Shown: one piece after another, positions 42,911 through 54,110 of the stretch | Layout of the letters: each line of letters opens with the position of its first letter | How positions within the stretch are numbered: the stretch's first letter is position 1 | Source: Hippasteria phrygiana | Taxonomy: Eukaryota; Echinodermata; Asteroidea; Valvatida; Goniasteridae | DNA length: 64,000 nt | NCBI GenBank assembly: GCA_037893225.1 | Contig: JAZGUH010000627.1 | Coordinates: forward strand, 1,054,001-1,118,000 | Reading direction: 5' to 3' | Position numbers and translations under genes: made by a program | Notes under the pieces: model-generated | Databases searched by the model: none | Told to the model about the DNA's origin: nothing | Seen by the model: only the letters and a program-made list of their open reading frames with translations

Positions 42911-45241
42911 TTAACTATTTGAAAAAAGAAGTTTCAGGAACTGGTATGGAATGCATATGCCATAGTAAAAAAACGGGGGATGGCATGTGGTTAGGCCTGA
43001 AAATAGAAATCGACATTCAAAGAAAAGTGGAATATAGAGCAAGAGTTTCTAACGATAAAATGACCAATATGTCAGCAAAGTCATAATGACGGCACGGGTA
43101 ACTTAGCATGGTTAAAAAATGACGTGGATGTGTAACACCTGTTTCACACACTCTCATAATCTTTTTTTTTTGGGGGGGGGGGTTATTTTGGGGGTTTTGT
43201 GGGGGTTTTGTTCTGTTTTTTTTTTAGTTTTGGTTTTTTTAAGCGAAGGCACGCAGTGCAGTGACAGCAACACGTGAGGGTCGAACGGCTCTTAGCCTCC
43301 GATTCGTTTTTTTTACGAGGTTCTGCCAAAGACATGCGGGTGAGTTTTAAGAGGCACTATTTGCATGCAAGGCTAGCGTTTATGAGGTCATGATGACGTG
43401 ACAATGGATGGATAATGGTCTGCACCTGCTGAAAGAGGGAAACAAAGCTGATTAAAATTATTTTTAAATACCGGCATCGTGGATCGAAACAAAGAGGGTG
43501 GGTGAATACAAGAAATAACTATGTGCACATGTTTAGATGTAAACTGATATAGCAAGAAAGTGTTTAGAAAAGTGTTTTATTGCTAAACATTGTATTTACA
43601 GTGTAGGCTTTCGTGAAACCGATTTTATTTGGTTGAGGACGAATCATTATAATACTTCTTTTTAGATTCGGGATTGTTAAAGCTTAATTAATGTTTCAAG
43701 TTTATTATCTGTCAGTAGGATAATTGAAAACTGCTGCTTAAATTGTTCTTTTTGTTTTGGAATGTTCCAACCAAAATCCATCGAAGACAGGAATGTTCCA
43801 TGTTCGGATGACAAGTTCTGAAAAGCTTTTCCATCTAGTTCAATGCCCAAACTACAACGGTGCAAACCTAGCAAATGTTGTGAGTGGCTTTCCACGTCAC
43901 TGTATAACCATAGAGCTATATAGGGTATAACCAAGAACGGTCAGCTTCACAAACAGACCGACGCGCCATCTTTAGAATGAGAGACATGACACAAAAATGC
44001 CTCTACAGAATGAAACTGTAGACAAGATGTAGGCCTACTTCCTGACGACGAAACATGCATAGATCTTGTCAATCTTTCAACGTTCCGCAACTCTGCTAGC
44101 CCCTCCACTATCTTAGCGATTGTTTAGTCTGATGGGGTGACAAGTGACAAATGTGAGATCGTCTTCTCACTTTCTGCTTTAAAATGTCACAGAAACCAAG
44201 GACAGTGAGATCTTTGGGGAAAAGAAGGAGGCATCTGGACTTTTTGGACTATGCGATAATACGTCTCAAGGTCGGAAGATACTTGCTAATTTTATCAGCA
44301 GTAAACACATCGCTGTACATCCCATGCCGCTTGGGAGGCCACCCACCTCATCACCCCACCCTCTCCACCAAAAAACATAAGCAACTAAAGAAACAAAAAC
44401 AAACCGTTGCTCAAAGAAATTCGAATAAATACACACAAACAGTGGGTAAAGCTGTAAACTTGGTGGGTTATGTGTCATGGAGTCATTATTAATACTCTGA
44501 ATAAGTGCATCTGTTACTCAATCAAACACACAATGTTTATGTGAACAGGTCGCGGCTAATTCCTCTAGCTTTCATTTTAACTGTCGTTAAATCATTTTTT
44601 ATAAGACAGTTAGGCCTATACTCGTGTTTTCCACGCAAATCTTATTTGGTCCAAATTTGGAGCTATGTGCAGGTAATCAATTTTCAGCAAAGATTTTAAT
44701 GTTTGACTAAAAAGTAGCTAAACTGCGCTCTTTTACCTTAAAAAGGCAAACAAATCGAAAACCGACAGTTTAAAATGAACGCGTTATTGACTATTAAAGT
44801 GAACTTCCATTGCAGTAGATTTGACTAAATGCATCGGCATTTTATAGGGTATGGGTTGAGCAGCCGTGAGAGGGGACAAACACAGGCTGTTTTGGCGCGA
44901 ATATTGCCACCAGATGGCGGGAAAATGAAACAAGAATTAAGAAAGCATCAACGCAGAACACGACGATATTATGCCGTCACGATCACCGGCATGCCAGGCA
45001 TTTTGTGTATCAGTCACGTATAGCTAGCTTGGAAACATAAAAAACTCAGAAAAAGGTTTGTCTTTCACCATCCAGCCGCCATATGACCGAAATATGTTGC
45101 GGATATATTCTTTGAAGACTTTCCCTCGACGAAACAAGGTTTATGGTCCACTTTTATTTCAGGTTGGTCGTTCGATTGTGTATATACAAGGGTGGTGCAC
45201 TTTTGTGGAATGGAAGTACGAAATTCCATACTTATAATAAA
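42911..45241. other. Unassigned DNA
   Basis: T/G homopolymers lie at 43162-43240 (G11 at 43172-43182). A 102-codon basic frame (44184-44492, +) has no known motif. A diverged copy of the 42.5/51.65 kb repeat lies at about 44640-44700. No gene is recognised. Confidence 0.3.
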
Positions 45242-45246
45242 ATGTA

Positions 45247-45525
45247 CAGGGCGGATCCAGGCTAGGATTGTTTGCAGGGGGGGGGGGGGGGGTTCTGATT
45301 CCTTTTTCGTACATTTGCCAAAACAGTTGACTCCAAAAATGTTTTGGGGGGTTGGACACACTTTCTTAACATTGGTGGCGCCATTTATTTAACCTCTTTG
45401 TTTTGTTCTTACCCGTAAAAAACGCAAAATAAGACCTTTACATGGTTTTGCTTTTCTTTTCTGGTTTGCTACGGTACTTCAGGCGTAGGCCCTTACCAGG
45501 AAACCCCCCTCTGGATCCGCCCCTG
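45247..45525. mobile_element. 279-bp MITE with ATGTA target duplication
   Basis: The left end CAGGGCGGATCCAGG and the right end CTGGATCCGCCCCTG are inverted copies that differ by one G. They are flanked by ATGTA on both sides (45242-45246 and 45526-45530). Inside is a G16 tract (45277-45292). CAGGGGCGGATCCAG ends are common in hAT-like MITEs, which usually make 8-bp duplications. The 5-bp duplication seen here therefore leaves the superfamily open. Confidence 0.8.
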
Positions 45526-45780
45526 ATGTAATGCGGGAATAAAATGAACTGTTGATCAATTGAGAAATTGGAGGAAAATATTCAGGGGGGAAAATGCCAA
45601 CTCTAACGACGGAAAGCGCAACTTATTCTCTTTGTCTCAGATTTCTGAGAAACAAAAAACAAAATTCCACGGAGTTGCCCAAGGACCATAATAGAAGATT
45701 ACAATACACTTGGAAATTGGTCATTCAATTGTTTCTTAAACTGTTCTGTTTGTGGCAATTTTATCTGTATGTCAATAGAA

Positions 45781-45920
45781 ATTATCAACAACGATACTGA
45801 CAATTTGGGAGATCGCCAACATAGGGCAAGATAGCTCAGTTCGTAGAGCGCCAGTATGCTATTCCCGAGGCCTCGGGTTCGAATCCCGCTCCTGCCAGTT
45901 TTCTTTGCTCGCTTTGAAAA
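45781..45920 (+). mobile_element. tRNA-like repeat, copy at 45.8 kb
   Basis: ACTGACAATTTGGGAGATCG and CCAACATAGGGCAAG precede TAGCTCAGTTCGTAGAGCG and the B box GGGTTCGAATCCCGC, then TTTTCTTTGCTCGCTTTG. The upstream flank is the same as at 23.79 kb, so the flank belongs to the repeat. Confidence 0.8.
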
Positions 45921-46263
45921 TTCGATACAATTATGTCAAAAAAGCCCTTCCTCGAGCATTGTATAATAATCTGAATTTGATTCACAGCTTTGGGATGAAT
46001 TGAGAATTTGTTTGCAGGACTACAGCAGTGTGCGTAAACCTTCGACCTGTGTATGTAAACCTGTTCATGAATACCAAAATGGTTTGCCAGGGGCGTGATG
46101 TCATGTTGTGTAATATTTTGAACCGAACTAAAATTACAGTCCATGGTTAAAAAAATCGACGTAAACTTCATGAACTGGACTTCAAAATAGAAGTACTTCC
46201 GATATTTAGTTACTATTGTAATACTTTGATTTCGTTGCCACAGAAAGTACATGAAAACCATTT

Positions 46264-46498
46264 AGGGCATTTCTCAAACCCTGGCTTGTTGGACTCGGGT
46301 TTCGGCTTCGCGAAATTTTATGTTTCCCAGATTTGGCAAGATCTTGGATACTGTTTTTGCTACATGTATATCAAAGTCTGATGTTTTAATCCGGAGCCAG
46401 AGTCTGTATTCAAGGCTTCAGATTGGCAAAGGGACTGGGAATAGCTGGAGACGAAGCTGAAACCCAAGCCGAAGCCAAGGTTTGAGAAACGCCCTTAG
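46264..46498. mobile_element. AGCCGAAGCC MITE, complete copy
   Basis: The left end GGGCATTTCTCAAACCCTGG (46264) and right end AAGGTTTGAGAAACGCCC (46498) are inverted. The inner sequence (AGATTTGGCAAGATCTTGGA, TACATGTATATCAAAGTCTG, ATTCAAGGCTTCAGATT) matches 27940-28060 closely. Confidence 0.85.
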
Positions 46499-46574
46499 AA
46501 AAGGCCTAATAACGACACAAAAGCATGCGGACGCGGTCACACACACTCTCTTCTACGGTAACCCTTGCCCACTC

Positions 46575-46800
46575 ATCGAATATACGTAGAACTTGGAAGA
46601 ATTTTACGTTGTGATATAAAACCAGCAAGGAAATACAATGTGAAGTGTGGTAGACAACAATTTAATAGAATCTGAAAAAAATCATTTAAAGCATAAAAAT
46701 CGATCTCATAATTAATCATTCTTAACAAAGGGCTATTGTAGTTCTTTTTTACATAAAACCGGCAAGAAAAGATAATGTGAAAGATGTAGAAATTGATGAA
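46575..46800. repeat. Diverged direct repeat
   Basis: TATAAAACCAGCAAGGAAAT with ACAATGTGAA (46614) recurs about 130 bases later as CATAAAACCGGCAAGAAAAG with ATAATGTGAA (46752). Confidence 0.5.
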
Positions 46801-47315
46801 GTTTCTTGTAGCTACGAAAGCTTGTGCCATAATTTTAAGTTTAGTAGAGCTACCTTCAATATTTATCTGTATCTTGCTGGCTTATAAAGACGGCTGTAAA
46901 CAAATTTATTCATAGATTTTTTCCAACAGGGTGAAGTAACGCCTTTGATTTTCTTCTAGATATATCACAGGATCTTTGACTCATGATTATGCATTTCATG
47001 TTGTCGAAATAATACGTCGAATTTCCGTGCCAATAGGAAATGCCAAGATTCCGAAGATTACGGTACTACTGCAGTTCATCGAGTGTTTCACGCGGGTAGG
47101 CCCACAAGTCCCCCCAACCGGACCCGTTCGCTACCTGACTTACGAAGTGGTCATGGAAGTTATGTTTTCGTCCTTCTATCCCCTTCTCTCTCTCGCCAAA
47201 ACCTGACACGAAATTAGTGACGTTATTTCCCCTCACTCCTGACAATTTACAAGTTGAATCGCGGATAAATTTATCGTCCTTCTCGAACTCTCCCGACCCC
47301 GGCATTCCGGCAGGA

Positions 47316-47361
47316 ATGGAGGAGCAGATCGCCGCAAAACAACAGCCCAAGACTACCCCAG
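47316..47361 (+). CDS. Candidate first coding exon (15 codons), unidentified
   Basis: An ATG (GGAATGGAG) opens MEEQIAAKQQPKTTP and reaches CCCCAG|GTAAAT, a good donor, one base into the next codon. The flanking 250 bases are repeat-free and GC-richer, and TGACGTTA (CRE-like) lies about 100 bases upstream. The frame is also open upstream to 47217 and downstream to 47405, so openness alone proves nothing. No family is recognised and no second exon was found. Confidence 0.2.
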
Positions 47362-48098
47362 GTAAATCACCGCCGTTCCGGGCTGTTCGTTATTCTAAAC
47401 CCTGACCCCTGTTTGTTTATCATTTTTCTTTCGATCGGAGGGACATCCCGGAGATATAAAGGGGAACAAAAGAGAGGGACGTAAACCTTTGTGGAGAAGA
47501 GTTCAAGAGCATGGGTTGGGGGAGGTACTCGTGATGTTCAGGAATGCCAAGAAAAGATAGTTCGTGTGCGTGAACCACTGCAGGCTCGGAGGGGAGAGGG
47601 GGTGCTGGAAAGAATTTGTCTCGGGAGCCAAACTGTTTTGGTTATTTGAAGAAATATGATTGCATCTCGAACCAGGCCACTTGTAGTTGGTCTTTAATGA
47701 TGGTCTTGTTTAGAACGACGGGGTGAAAACACATCACGTTAGGGCACGTTTGATGCGTGTTGTTTATTGCAGTCATAAAGAACTGACTTTTTCTATTTAT
47801 AAAAAAAAACCTTACGAAATTACATCCGAAGTATATCATAATTGGGGGTAAAGAATGATGCAAGTAGCGATTCACTTATGGTTTGTGTAAACAAAATACA
47901 TCGGTCAACGAACATCTGACAAAATTAGACATACAATCAACCAAACTTTCAAAAACGTAAACAAAGTACAAAATGCTTTCACGTAAATGCCATGACAAGA
48001 CTGAGGAATCTAGCCTGTGTGAAACAAAATGTAAATCAACATGCTGTACATGTAGCGTGCGAATTCCTTAAACAAGCGTAATTCCAACCACTCCTTAA

Positions 48099-48541
48099 AG
48101 GTAGTATACAACATTTGCAAACATCAACAAAACCAAAAATACCGAATTATTATGAAACATCTTGCTGGACTGTAAGTAAATAACAATCTCAAGCATCCTG
48201 TGAAATCATGGCACCTATAGTGTGCTGTCATTTTCAGGAAAGGTGGAATTTTTGTATCAATTTCCAGCGATTGTCGGCCGACCATCGTTGGAAATAGTCT
48301 AGTTCCCCGACCTGATAATTCCCTGACGTCTATAAATTGCTCCGTTTTGTCTGAAGTAGGGTCAGGGAACCAGACTACAAGAACAGCATTTTTCCCCTCC
48401 CGTTTTCTCTGTTTTCCCAGCATCTATGCTCAGAAAACTTTAAACAGGTCATGCAGTGTTACAGTATTTGCTACAAAATACTAACCCCCAAATCCATTCA
48501 TTTCTGAAAATTACAGCAAAAGCAAATGTTGTATACTACCT
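48099..48541 (+). mobile_element. Complete TTAA-flanked MITE (443 bp)
   Basis: AGGTAGTATACAACATTTGC at the left end is the exact complement of the right end GCAAATGTTGTATACTACCT. Both are flanked by TTAA (48095-48098 and 48542-48545). This is the reference copy for partial copies at 6.7, 10.3, 20.6 and 22.3 kb. TTAA targeting is known from piggyBac and Kolobok transposons. Which of these mobilised it cannot be told, since no transposase is encoded. Confidence 0.92.
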
Positions 48542-48545
48542 TTAA

Positions 48546-49700
48546 AGGAAAGACTTCAAATTAAAAGCAAAATAATTGTTTACAATTACGTTACATGTAA
48601 GGAAAAAAAACACCTCACAATGTTTGGCCACGTTCTAAAAAAAATGCCACCCGTTACGTTATTCTGGCATAACAGACCTCTCTTGATTTGGTGAACAGGA
48701 AAATAATGTGTGTTTAGTTTGTGAGTAATAATGCACAGATTCTGCATCATTCCTTTGAAAACGAAAGGCCGGTATAGATGGTTTGCCTGCCACTGGCTCT
48801 GCATGACCAACAGAGGGCGTCAAAGGTGCAATTCCTTGACGTACCGGTAGTTTTGGACGGGCACGAAATATTGGTGTAGATAAATTGCCGAAAGGGTTAA
48901 TATACGCGCATCGAAAATGATCCAGTCTTACAATACTTTACACAATCAGCTAAATGCATCTGCATGCCAATCAAATCACGCAAGTCCTGCATGATACAAA
49001 CCTGCGATATAAATACATTAAAAACTATCAATTATAACTGTGTTTATGTATAATTCGTTCCTCCAAACAGACAAAATCAAAACCTCTCTCCTTTTCCTTC
49101 TTAATTGGTCGTGCATGATTTCCAAAGCCAACGACCCGACCACGCAGCCCTTGAACCATCAAACGAGATATTACACGCGCAACCGGCAAACCGGGCTCAG
49201 TCGAGTCTACCCTATGCACAGCATTCTCCAAGTATGATTATTTACACAATTTGGACTTTTCCCGATGTAGCTTTCCCAGCGTGGATTTCTTTATTTGTAG
49301 ACCGGTGTTAGAGCTCCGTAACGCGGGCATTTCGCTCGTCGGTCGGCCGGTGTGCGCTGCGATGCGGCGTGTTGATGACACTGAACGGCTAGGTCCTCTC
49401 GGTCTCTCGATTAGACCATACCGGGTTGAAATACCGGGCCCAGATATTGTCAATAAACGATTAAGATCGTTGAGCCTGGCACATGGCTCATAATGGTTGG
49501 ACTAATGAGCCACGGCCAGGCTCCGAGATGATCCTGCACTCATAAATTTGTGATGAGAAACTTGAAACGGCTTCGCTTCTTAATCTGGATGAGTTTGATT
49601 TTGTTTCTGGTGGTGAAAATGCCAAAGTTATTTTCAAGAAATTGTTCAATGGATAGGTGGTATTAAACAGAAATAAGTTGACAAAAATTGACATCATCAG
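48546..49700. other. Unassigned DNA; GC-rich 49.28-49.5 kb
   Basis: No gene is seen. A GC-rich, repeat-free stretch at 49280-49540 holds an inverted pair around GAGCCTGGCACATGGCTCAT. Frames of 65-80 codons overlap on both strands without motifs. Confidence 0.3.
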
Positions 49701-49704
49701 CAGG

Positions 49705-49822
49705 TTGAGGCAGCAGTAGCAGCAGCAACAACAACAAAAACAAAAACAAAAACAAAAACAACAACAACAACAACCACAACAGCAACAGTAGCAGAAACAG
49801 CAACAACAGCAACAACAGTAAC
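49705..49822. repeat. CAG/CAA/CAAAAA microsatellite
   Basis: CAG and CAA units surround a run of AAAAAC hexamers. The Cys- and Leu-rich minus-strand frames (up to 146 codons) come from this repeat. Confidence 0.9.
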
Positions 49823-50690
49823 CAAGTTCGTCTAATTCGTGATGGACTACTCGCAACATTTTCGTGCCACATTTGACGTGGAAGAATAATCGAGCTGTTT
49901 TGTGATCATCGTTTTCTCTGTACATCAATCTCTTTTCATAACCATTATAATGCTGAACGAAAATCTATCTCCAAACAGCATTTCTGTAGTTAATCAAGCA
50001 GCAAGTTTAGTAACTGCTTGTGGGAGAAAGGAAATAAACTTCCTGAAACTGAAATATTGTATTCCGATCGTGGGAGTGTCACAGGGCGGGAATGTTAACT
50101 ATTTTTACTGACACTTTATTCTTCGGTCATTTTCAATCAATCTTGTATTCCAGACATTTTACAAGACCTCTGACCTTCCATTTTGCCCCAAAGGTCGTGG
50201 ATTAATCACCCTGGTTTTTTCTCTTTCTTTTATATTTGTGGCCTTTTTACAGATGTCGTGTCAAATGTTATTACTTGCACATGTTTACGTGTCCTGACTG
50301 AGTGCCCGGTGTGTGATATTGAGGGACCGTGTCTGAAGCGGTCAACATGCCGAGGCAATGGCGTAAATCACGGCCGAGGCATTCGGCAGATGTGGCCTGG
50401 TGGTTGGGCTGAGGTCGTGCCCGTGTGTTGTTTTGTTCTCGCTCGGCTCGCGAGGCCGGCTTATGGAAACGAATTGGAAGGGGGACGCGCGGGGGTGCGG
50501 TCAACGAAATGGCGAGTTTGTTCCCCGAATCGCCGGCTTTTTGTGATTTATTCGTGTTATCTTGGCAAGAAGTGACCCGATTTATAATAATCTAGAGTTC
50601 GGGAGGTTCAAGGGGTGAACTTCAGCTTCAGTTACGAATGTACAGTTGTACTTTGTCAAAAAGGCAAGCCTGACAGGCTCGTAGTTAATC
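49823..50690. other. Unassigned DNA; GC-rich 50.28-50.56 kb
   Basis: A 130-codon frame (50183-50575, +) with many Cys runs through a GC-rich part. It has no recognised domain, and a 77-codon frame opposes it. An unidentified exon is possible but unsupported. Confidence 0.25.
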
Positions 50691-50692
50691 GT

Positions 50693-51340
50693 CACCGTTT
50701 TCACGAAGAGACACACATGTGGATTTTGAAGAAAAGGCATTTTCGAGATAATCGCAAGAGAAGTTTCTCCTATTTTAAAACTGCAAAAAATACTACTTTG
50801 CAACAACTTTGTGCAGTAAGGAAACATTCACATGATTCTATGAGAGGTGAATTTTTACGTGAACCCAGTAATTAGAATTAGCACGACTGTTAATTAGCCG
50901 AAATTAATTAGTAAAGATGTGTGTCTATTCGTGAAAACGAAAATTCAGGTTTTCTTACATTGTGGCTCATTCTGTTCAACGTGTTTTCCATATGGAAGGG
51001 GCATGCGTGTTTACGTGCGCGCAGCTGAGAATGTAACAAAGATGTGTGTCTCTTCGTGAAAACGAAAATCTCGGTTGACCTACTTTTACGCCTTTCCGTG
51101 CAATACGATTTGTACGCGTTCAAGGGGCAGGCATCTTTGTGTCTCTTCGTGAAAACGCAAAATTTAATTATCGAGATGTCTGCCCCTTGCATAGTTAATG
51201 TAATTTGGAAATTAATGATGTTTTGCTTACAGAAGCATGTCAAAATGGTTAAGTAGAGTGTTTTAAAGCAAAATAGTGCAAACAATAGAAATCGAAAAAA
51301 TTGTCATTTTTGACATGTGTGTCTCTTCGTGAAAACGGTG
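50693..51340 (+). mobile_element. 649-bp-family transposon, copy 2
   Basis: This copy is 648 bases and nearly identical to 14226-14874, in the same orientation, with the same CACCGTTTTCACG...CGTGAAAACGGTG ends. The right-end motif recurs in direct orientation at about 50916, 51041, 51134 and 51313. The flanks are unrelated to those of copy 1. No clear target duplication was found here; both ends extend symmetrically as GTCACCG/CGGTGAC. Confidence 0.9.
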
Positions 51341-51344
51341 ACGG

Positions 51345-53245
51345 TTTGAAGTAGGTCACGACTCATCATGCAGTGTGAATATTTCACGGGAATAACGAAT
51401 AGAAAGTTCTCCTGTTCAATTCTGAGATCTAAATGCACATCTTTTAAAAAGAATGCATCAGCACAATGTTAGGGACCAAGAAGCAGTCGAATTCATCAGC
51501 AGTTTCTAAATCTTTCTCATTTTTCTGTATTCTTATTCTTATGCAGGAATATATATTGTAGGCATCACCTTTACTTTGAACAGGCTCGTGATTAACGGCC
51601 AAGGTTTAGTTTTATTTTAGGATCACAATATGGCTACCTGTTATTAAAGATTCAAACAAATATTTGCTGAAAATTGATTATCTGTTTGAAAACCTCAAAT
51701 TTGGCCCTCAATATGGCTTGTATGCAAAACTACCGTTATCAGTAACTTTCCAATAGAGATTGACTGATGAAAAACTCTTCAAAAGTAACATTCCTCAGTT
51801 AACTATAGTTTCAAATGTAAGCTAGACCATATCTTTAATGGTATCAGAAAAACCGCATTCATTTTTTTCCTGGGAGAGTATTCAGTACAAGGTTAAACGA
51901 AATATAAGATTTGTTAAGCTGTAGGCCTACTGGCATGCTGTCCAAAATTCCATAATTTCGGAAAGATTTGCTGTGAAAATTTCATGTGGGGATTTTCGCC
52001 AGTTAAGACGCAGCCAAGTCGAATTACATTGGGTATGCGAGGGATATACATGGGTATGATCCACCCGTTAAAATACCCCTCTGTGCCACCGGAGGGAGCA
52101 AAGGTCAGAGGGCGAGAGTGCCACTGTTTGAAGTGAAGGTGTCAAACACTGGTCTGTGAAACACTCGAATGCCAAGATGTTTTGGAATTGAATAGTGTCA
52201 ATGAAATATTCTGATTTTTCTTTTAATCATGCAAGCAATTACTCGGAGCTGATCTCCCGAAATTGTTCAAGCTCAAGCCGTAGAATACTATCCTTGGATA
52301 CAGCGATAGGTGAATATTTCGAAGTCAACAAAGGTATTTATTGGACAGATTTCTGGCACAAAAAGGGTCAGCGAGGAATGTACTGATGTGTTATACAATG
52401 TCAATTGTTTTCATTATTTCACAAACAGGGCCTACACCTAATTGCTTCAAAAGCATGAAAGGACAAAAGCCGTTTCATAAAAGTCTCTGGAAGACAAAAA
52501 TCGAATTATCACAGCTCGTAAGACAACTCGAAAAAAAGCCAGATTGTCCTTGTATGCGAGCCACCTGATTGGCCAAGTCATACATAGGCTCTGCACCTGT
52601 TTCCATCACTCAAACATGGTTGCCATGAACTGGACCAATCTGACCAATCACGTCTGAATACGAGGCTATATAAATACAGACTGCATGCAAAGCTTGGCCT
52701 CCATAATAATTGTCTGAGACAAAGCTAGTGCAAAGGACATTAACAGCCATTTGTGTCTGTCCATACAATCCAAAAGTACAAATCTGATCAATACTGCACA
52801 AAGTAGTATTAATTCTGTATCAAAGAAATTCAGAAAGAATGGGACTGGTATCAAACAATTGGATTTCCCATTTCTTCTTGCTCAAAGCGAAGAAAAATGG
52901 CTACTCAGCTTTCTCTCTGAAGAAACTAAACGGCAAATGGTTACAAAGAACATGGAGGAAGGAAATACAGAAACAAAAGTGATTGCCACACCTCGAAATT
53001 GTAACAAAATATGCTGATTTCTAATTAATATATATAGTTTCTCGCACTAGTTCGCGCGAACACTTTCAACGAGGAATGTGTTTGTGTATTAACCTTTGGT
53101 GTAAAGGGTATGTTGTGTAATTACAGTCACATCGATGTCAGACGCTGCTGGTGTGAAATTAATACTTTCGAAGAACAAGAACTAGAAAAATCTGCATTAT
53201 AACTGCGCCTTTAAAGAGGTTATCATCTTTGATACAATTTATCCC
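51345..53245. other. Unassigned DNA with a diverged repeat near 51.65-51.78 kb
   Basis: TTGCTGAAAATTGATTATCTG and TTTCCAATAGAGATTGACTG belong to the diverged family of 42.5 and 44.65 kb. Three frames of 63-88 codons at 52.2-53.0 kb (+) have fairly protein-like composition, the last being Lys/Glu-rich, but no motif or shared splice logic that I can support. Confidence 0.3.
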
Positions 53246-53247
53246 AA

Positions 53248-53470
53248 GACCTCCAAAAACGGCCCGGCTTATTTCGATATCAACAATCGAAATACGCCCG
53301 TTTACAAACATTCAGAAAATGTTAAAATATAATGGTTTTTCATAATTCTCTCATTACTCAGATGACGCATAGAGCTCAAACTTTCACAGGTTTGTCTTCA
53401 GATTATTTTATGTCGAATCACACAAAGCATGAACACTGCTTACAACGGTGTTACCGGCTCTGCCGATGCT
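53248..53470 (+). repeat. AAGACCTCCAAAAACG repeat, copy 2
   Basis: AAGACCTCCAAAAACGGCC, GATATCAACAATCGAAATA, GAGCTCAAACTTTCACAGG and GAACACTGCTTACAA match 41818-42045. Confidence 0.7.
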
Positions 53471-53635
53471 ATATCATACCTTTAAGCGACTTATTATTTA
53501 GTGTTCGAACTTCAAGAATGCTGATGGGATATCAAGCTGGTTTGAGATTGTACGTGGAATTACTGGTATAATGGAGATACATAGTGCAATTAATGCCAAG
53601 GCGAAATCTGATATGATTGCCTATTACTGCGGCGA

Positions 53636-54110
53636 GTTGCTTGACCGTAGAGGCAACCGGTATAGCTACTCGTGTTTAGGTGGCTTGGAGGAATGTCGTG
53701 GGCACGGTGGGGAAACAATCTCCCTTTTCCTGCAAGAGAACTAACTTTTGCAAAAGAACGAGAGCAATTAAAGTAAAAGGTTAAATCAAACTTTCAAAGC
53801 TGTACATGTATTTAAAATGTAAACGCTGTTTGCCGTTACGAGGAACGCCGTAGGCATGGTGGGATTTTTTTTTGTCCTCGGCAAGAGAACAAAGTTTTCA
53901 GAATGAACGAGAGACAATTAAAAGAAAAAGTCACATTAAATTGTCGAAGCTGCATTAAAAAAATGATTACCGTTTGGGAGGAAGGTCGAATGCATGCTGG
54001 AGAAAACATACCGGTACCCCTTCCCCGGCATGATAGCTGAAATATGCAGAATGAACGAGAATCAATGGGGAAGGTCACATCAAACTTTCGAAGTTTCAGT
54101 TTAAAATTGA
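53636..54110. repeat. Decayed tandem repeat, three units of about 148 bp
   Basis: GAACGAGAG.CAATTAAA..AAAAG, TCACATCAAACTTTCGAAG and a GCAAGAGAAC/GGCATGGTGG block recur. The AACGAGA anchor lies near 53757, 53906 and 54054, a spacing of about 148 bases each time. Units are strongly diverged. Confidence 0.75.

Noticed and set aside
49488..49928. 146-codon Cys-rich and 69-codon Leu-rich minus-strand frames
   Set aside because: They read through the CAG/CAAAAA microsatellite.
51044..51256. A conserved 70-codon micropeptide shared by 14.6 and 51.0 kb
   Set aside because: It is within the transposon and includes the repeated terminal motif; similarity is equal in non-coding parts.
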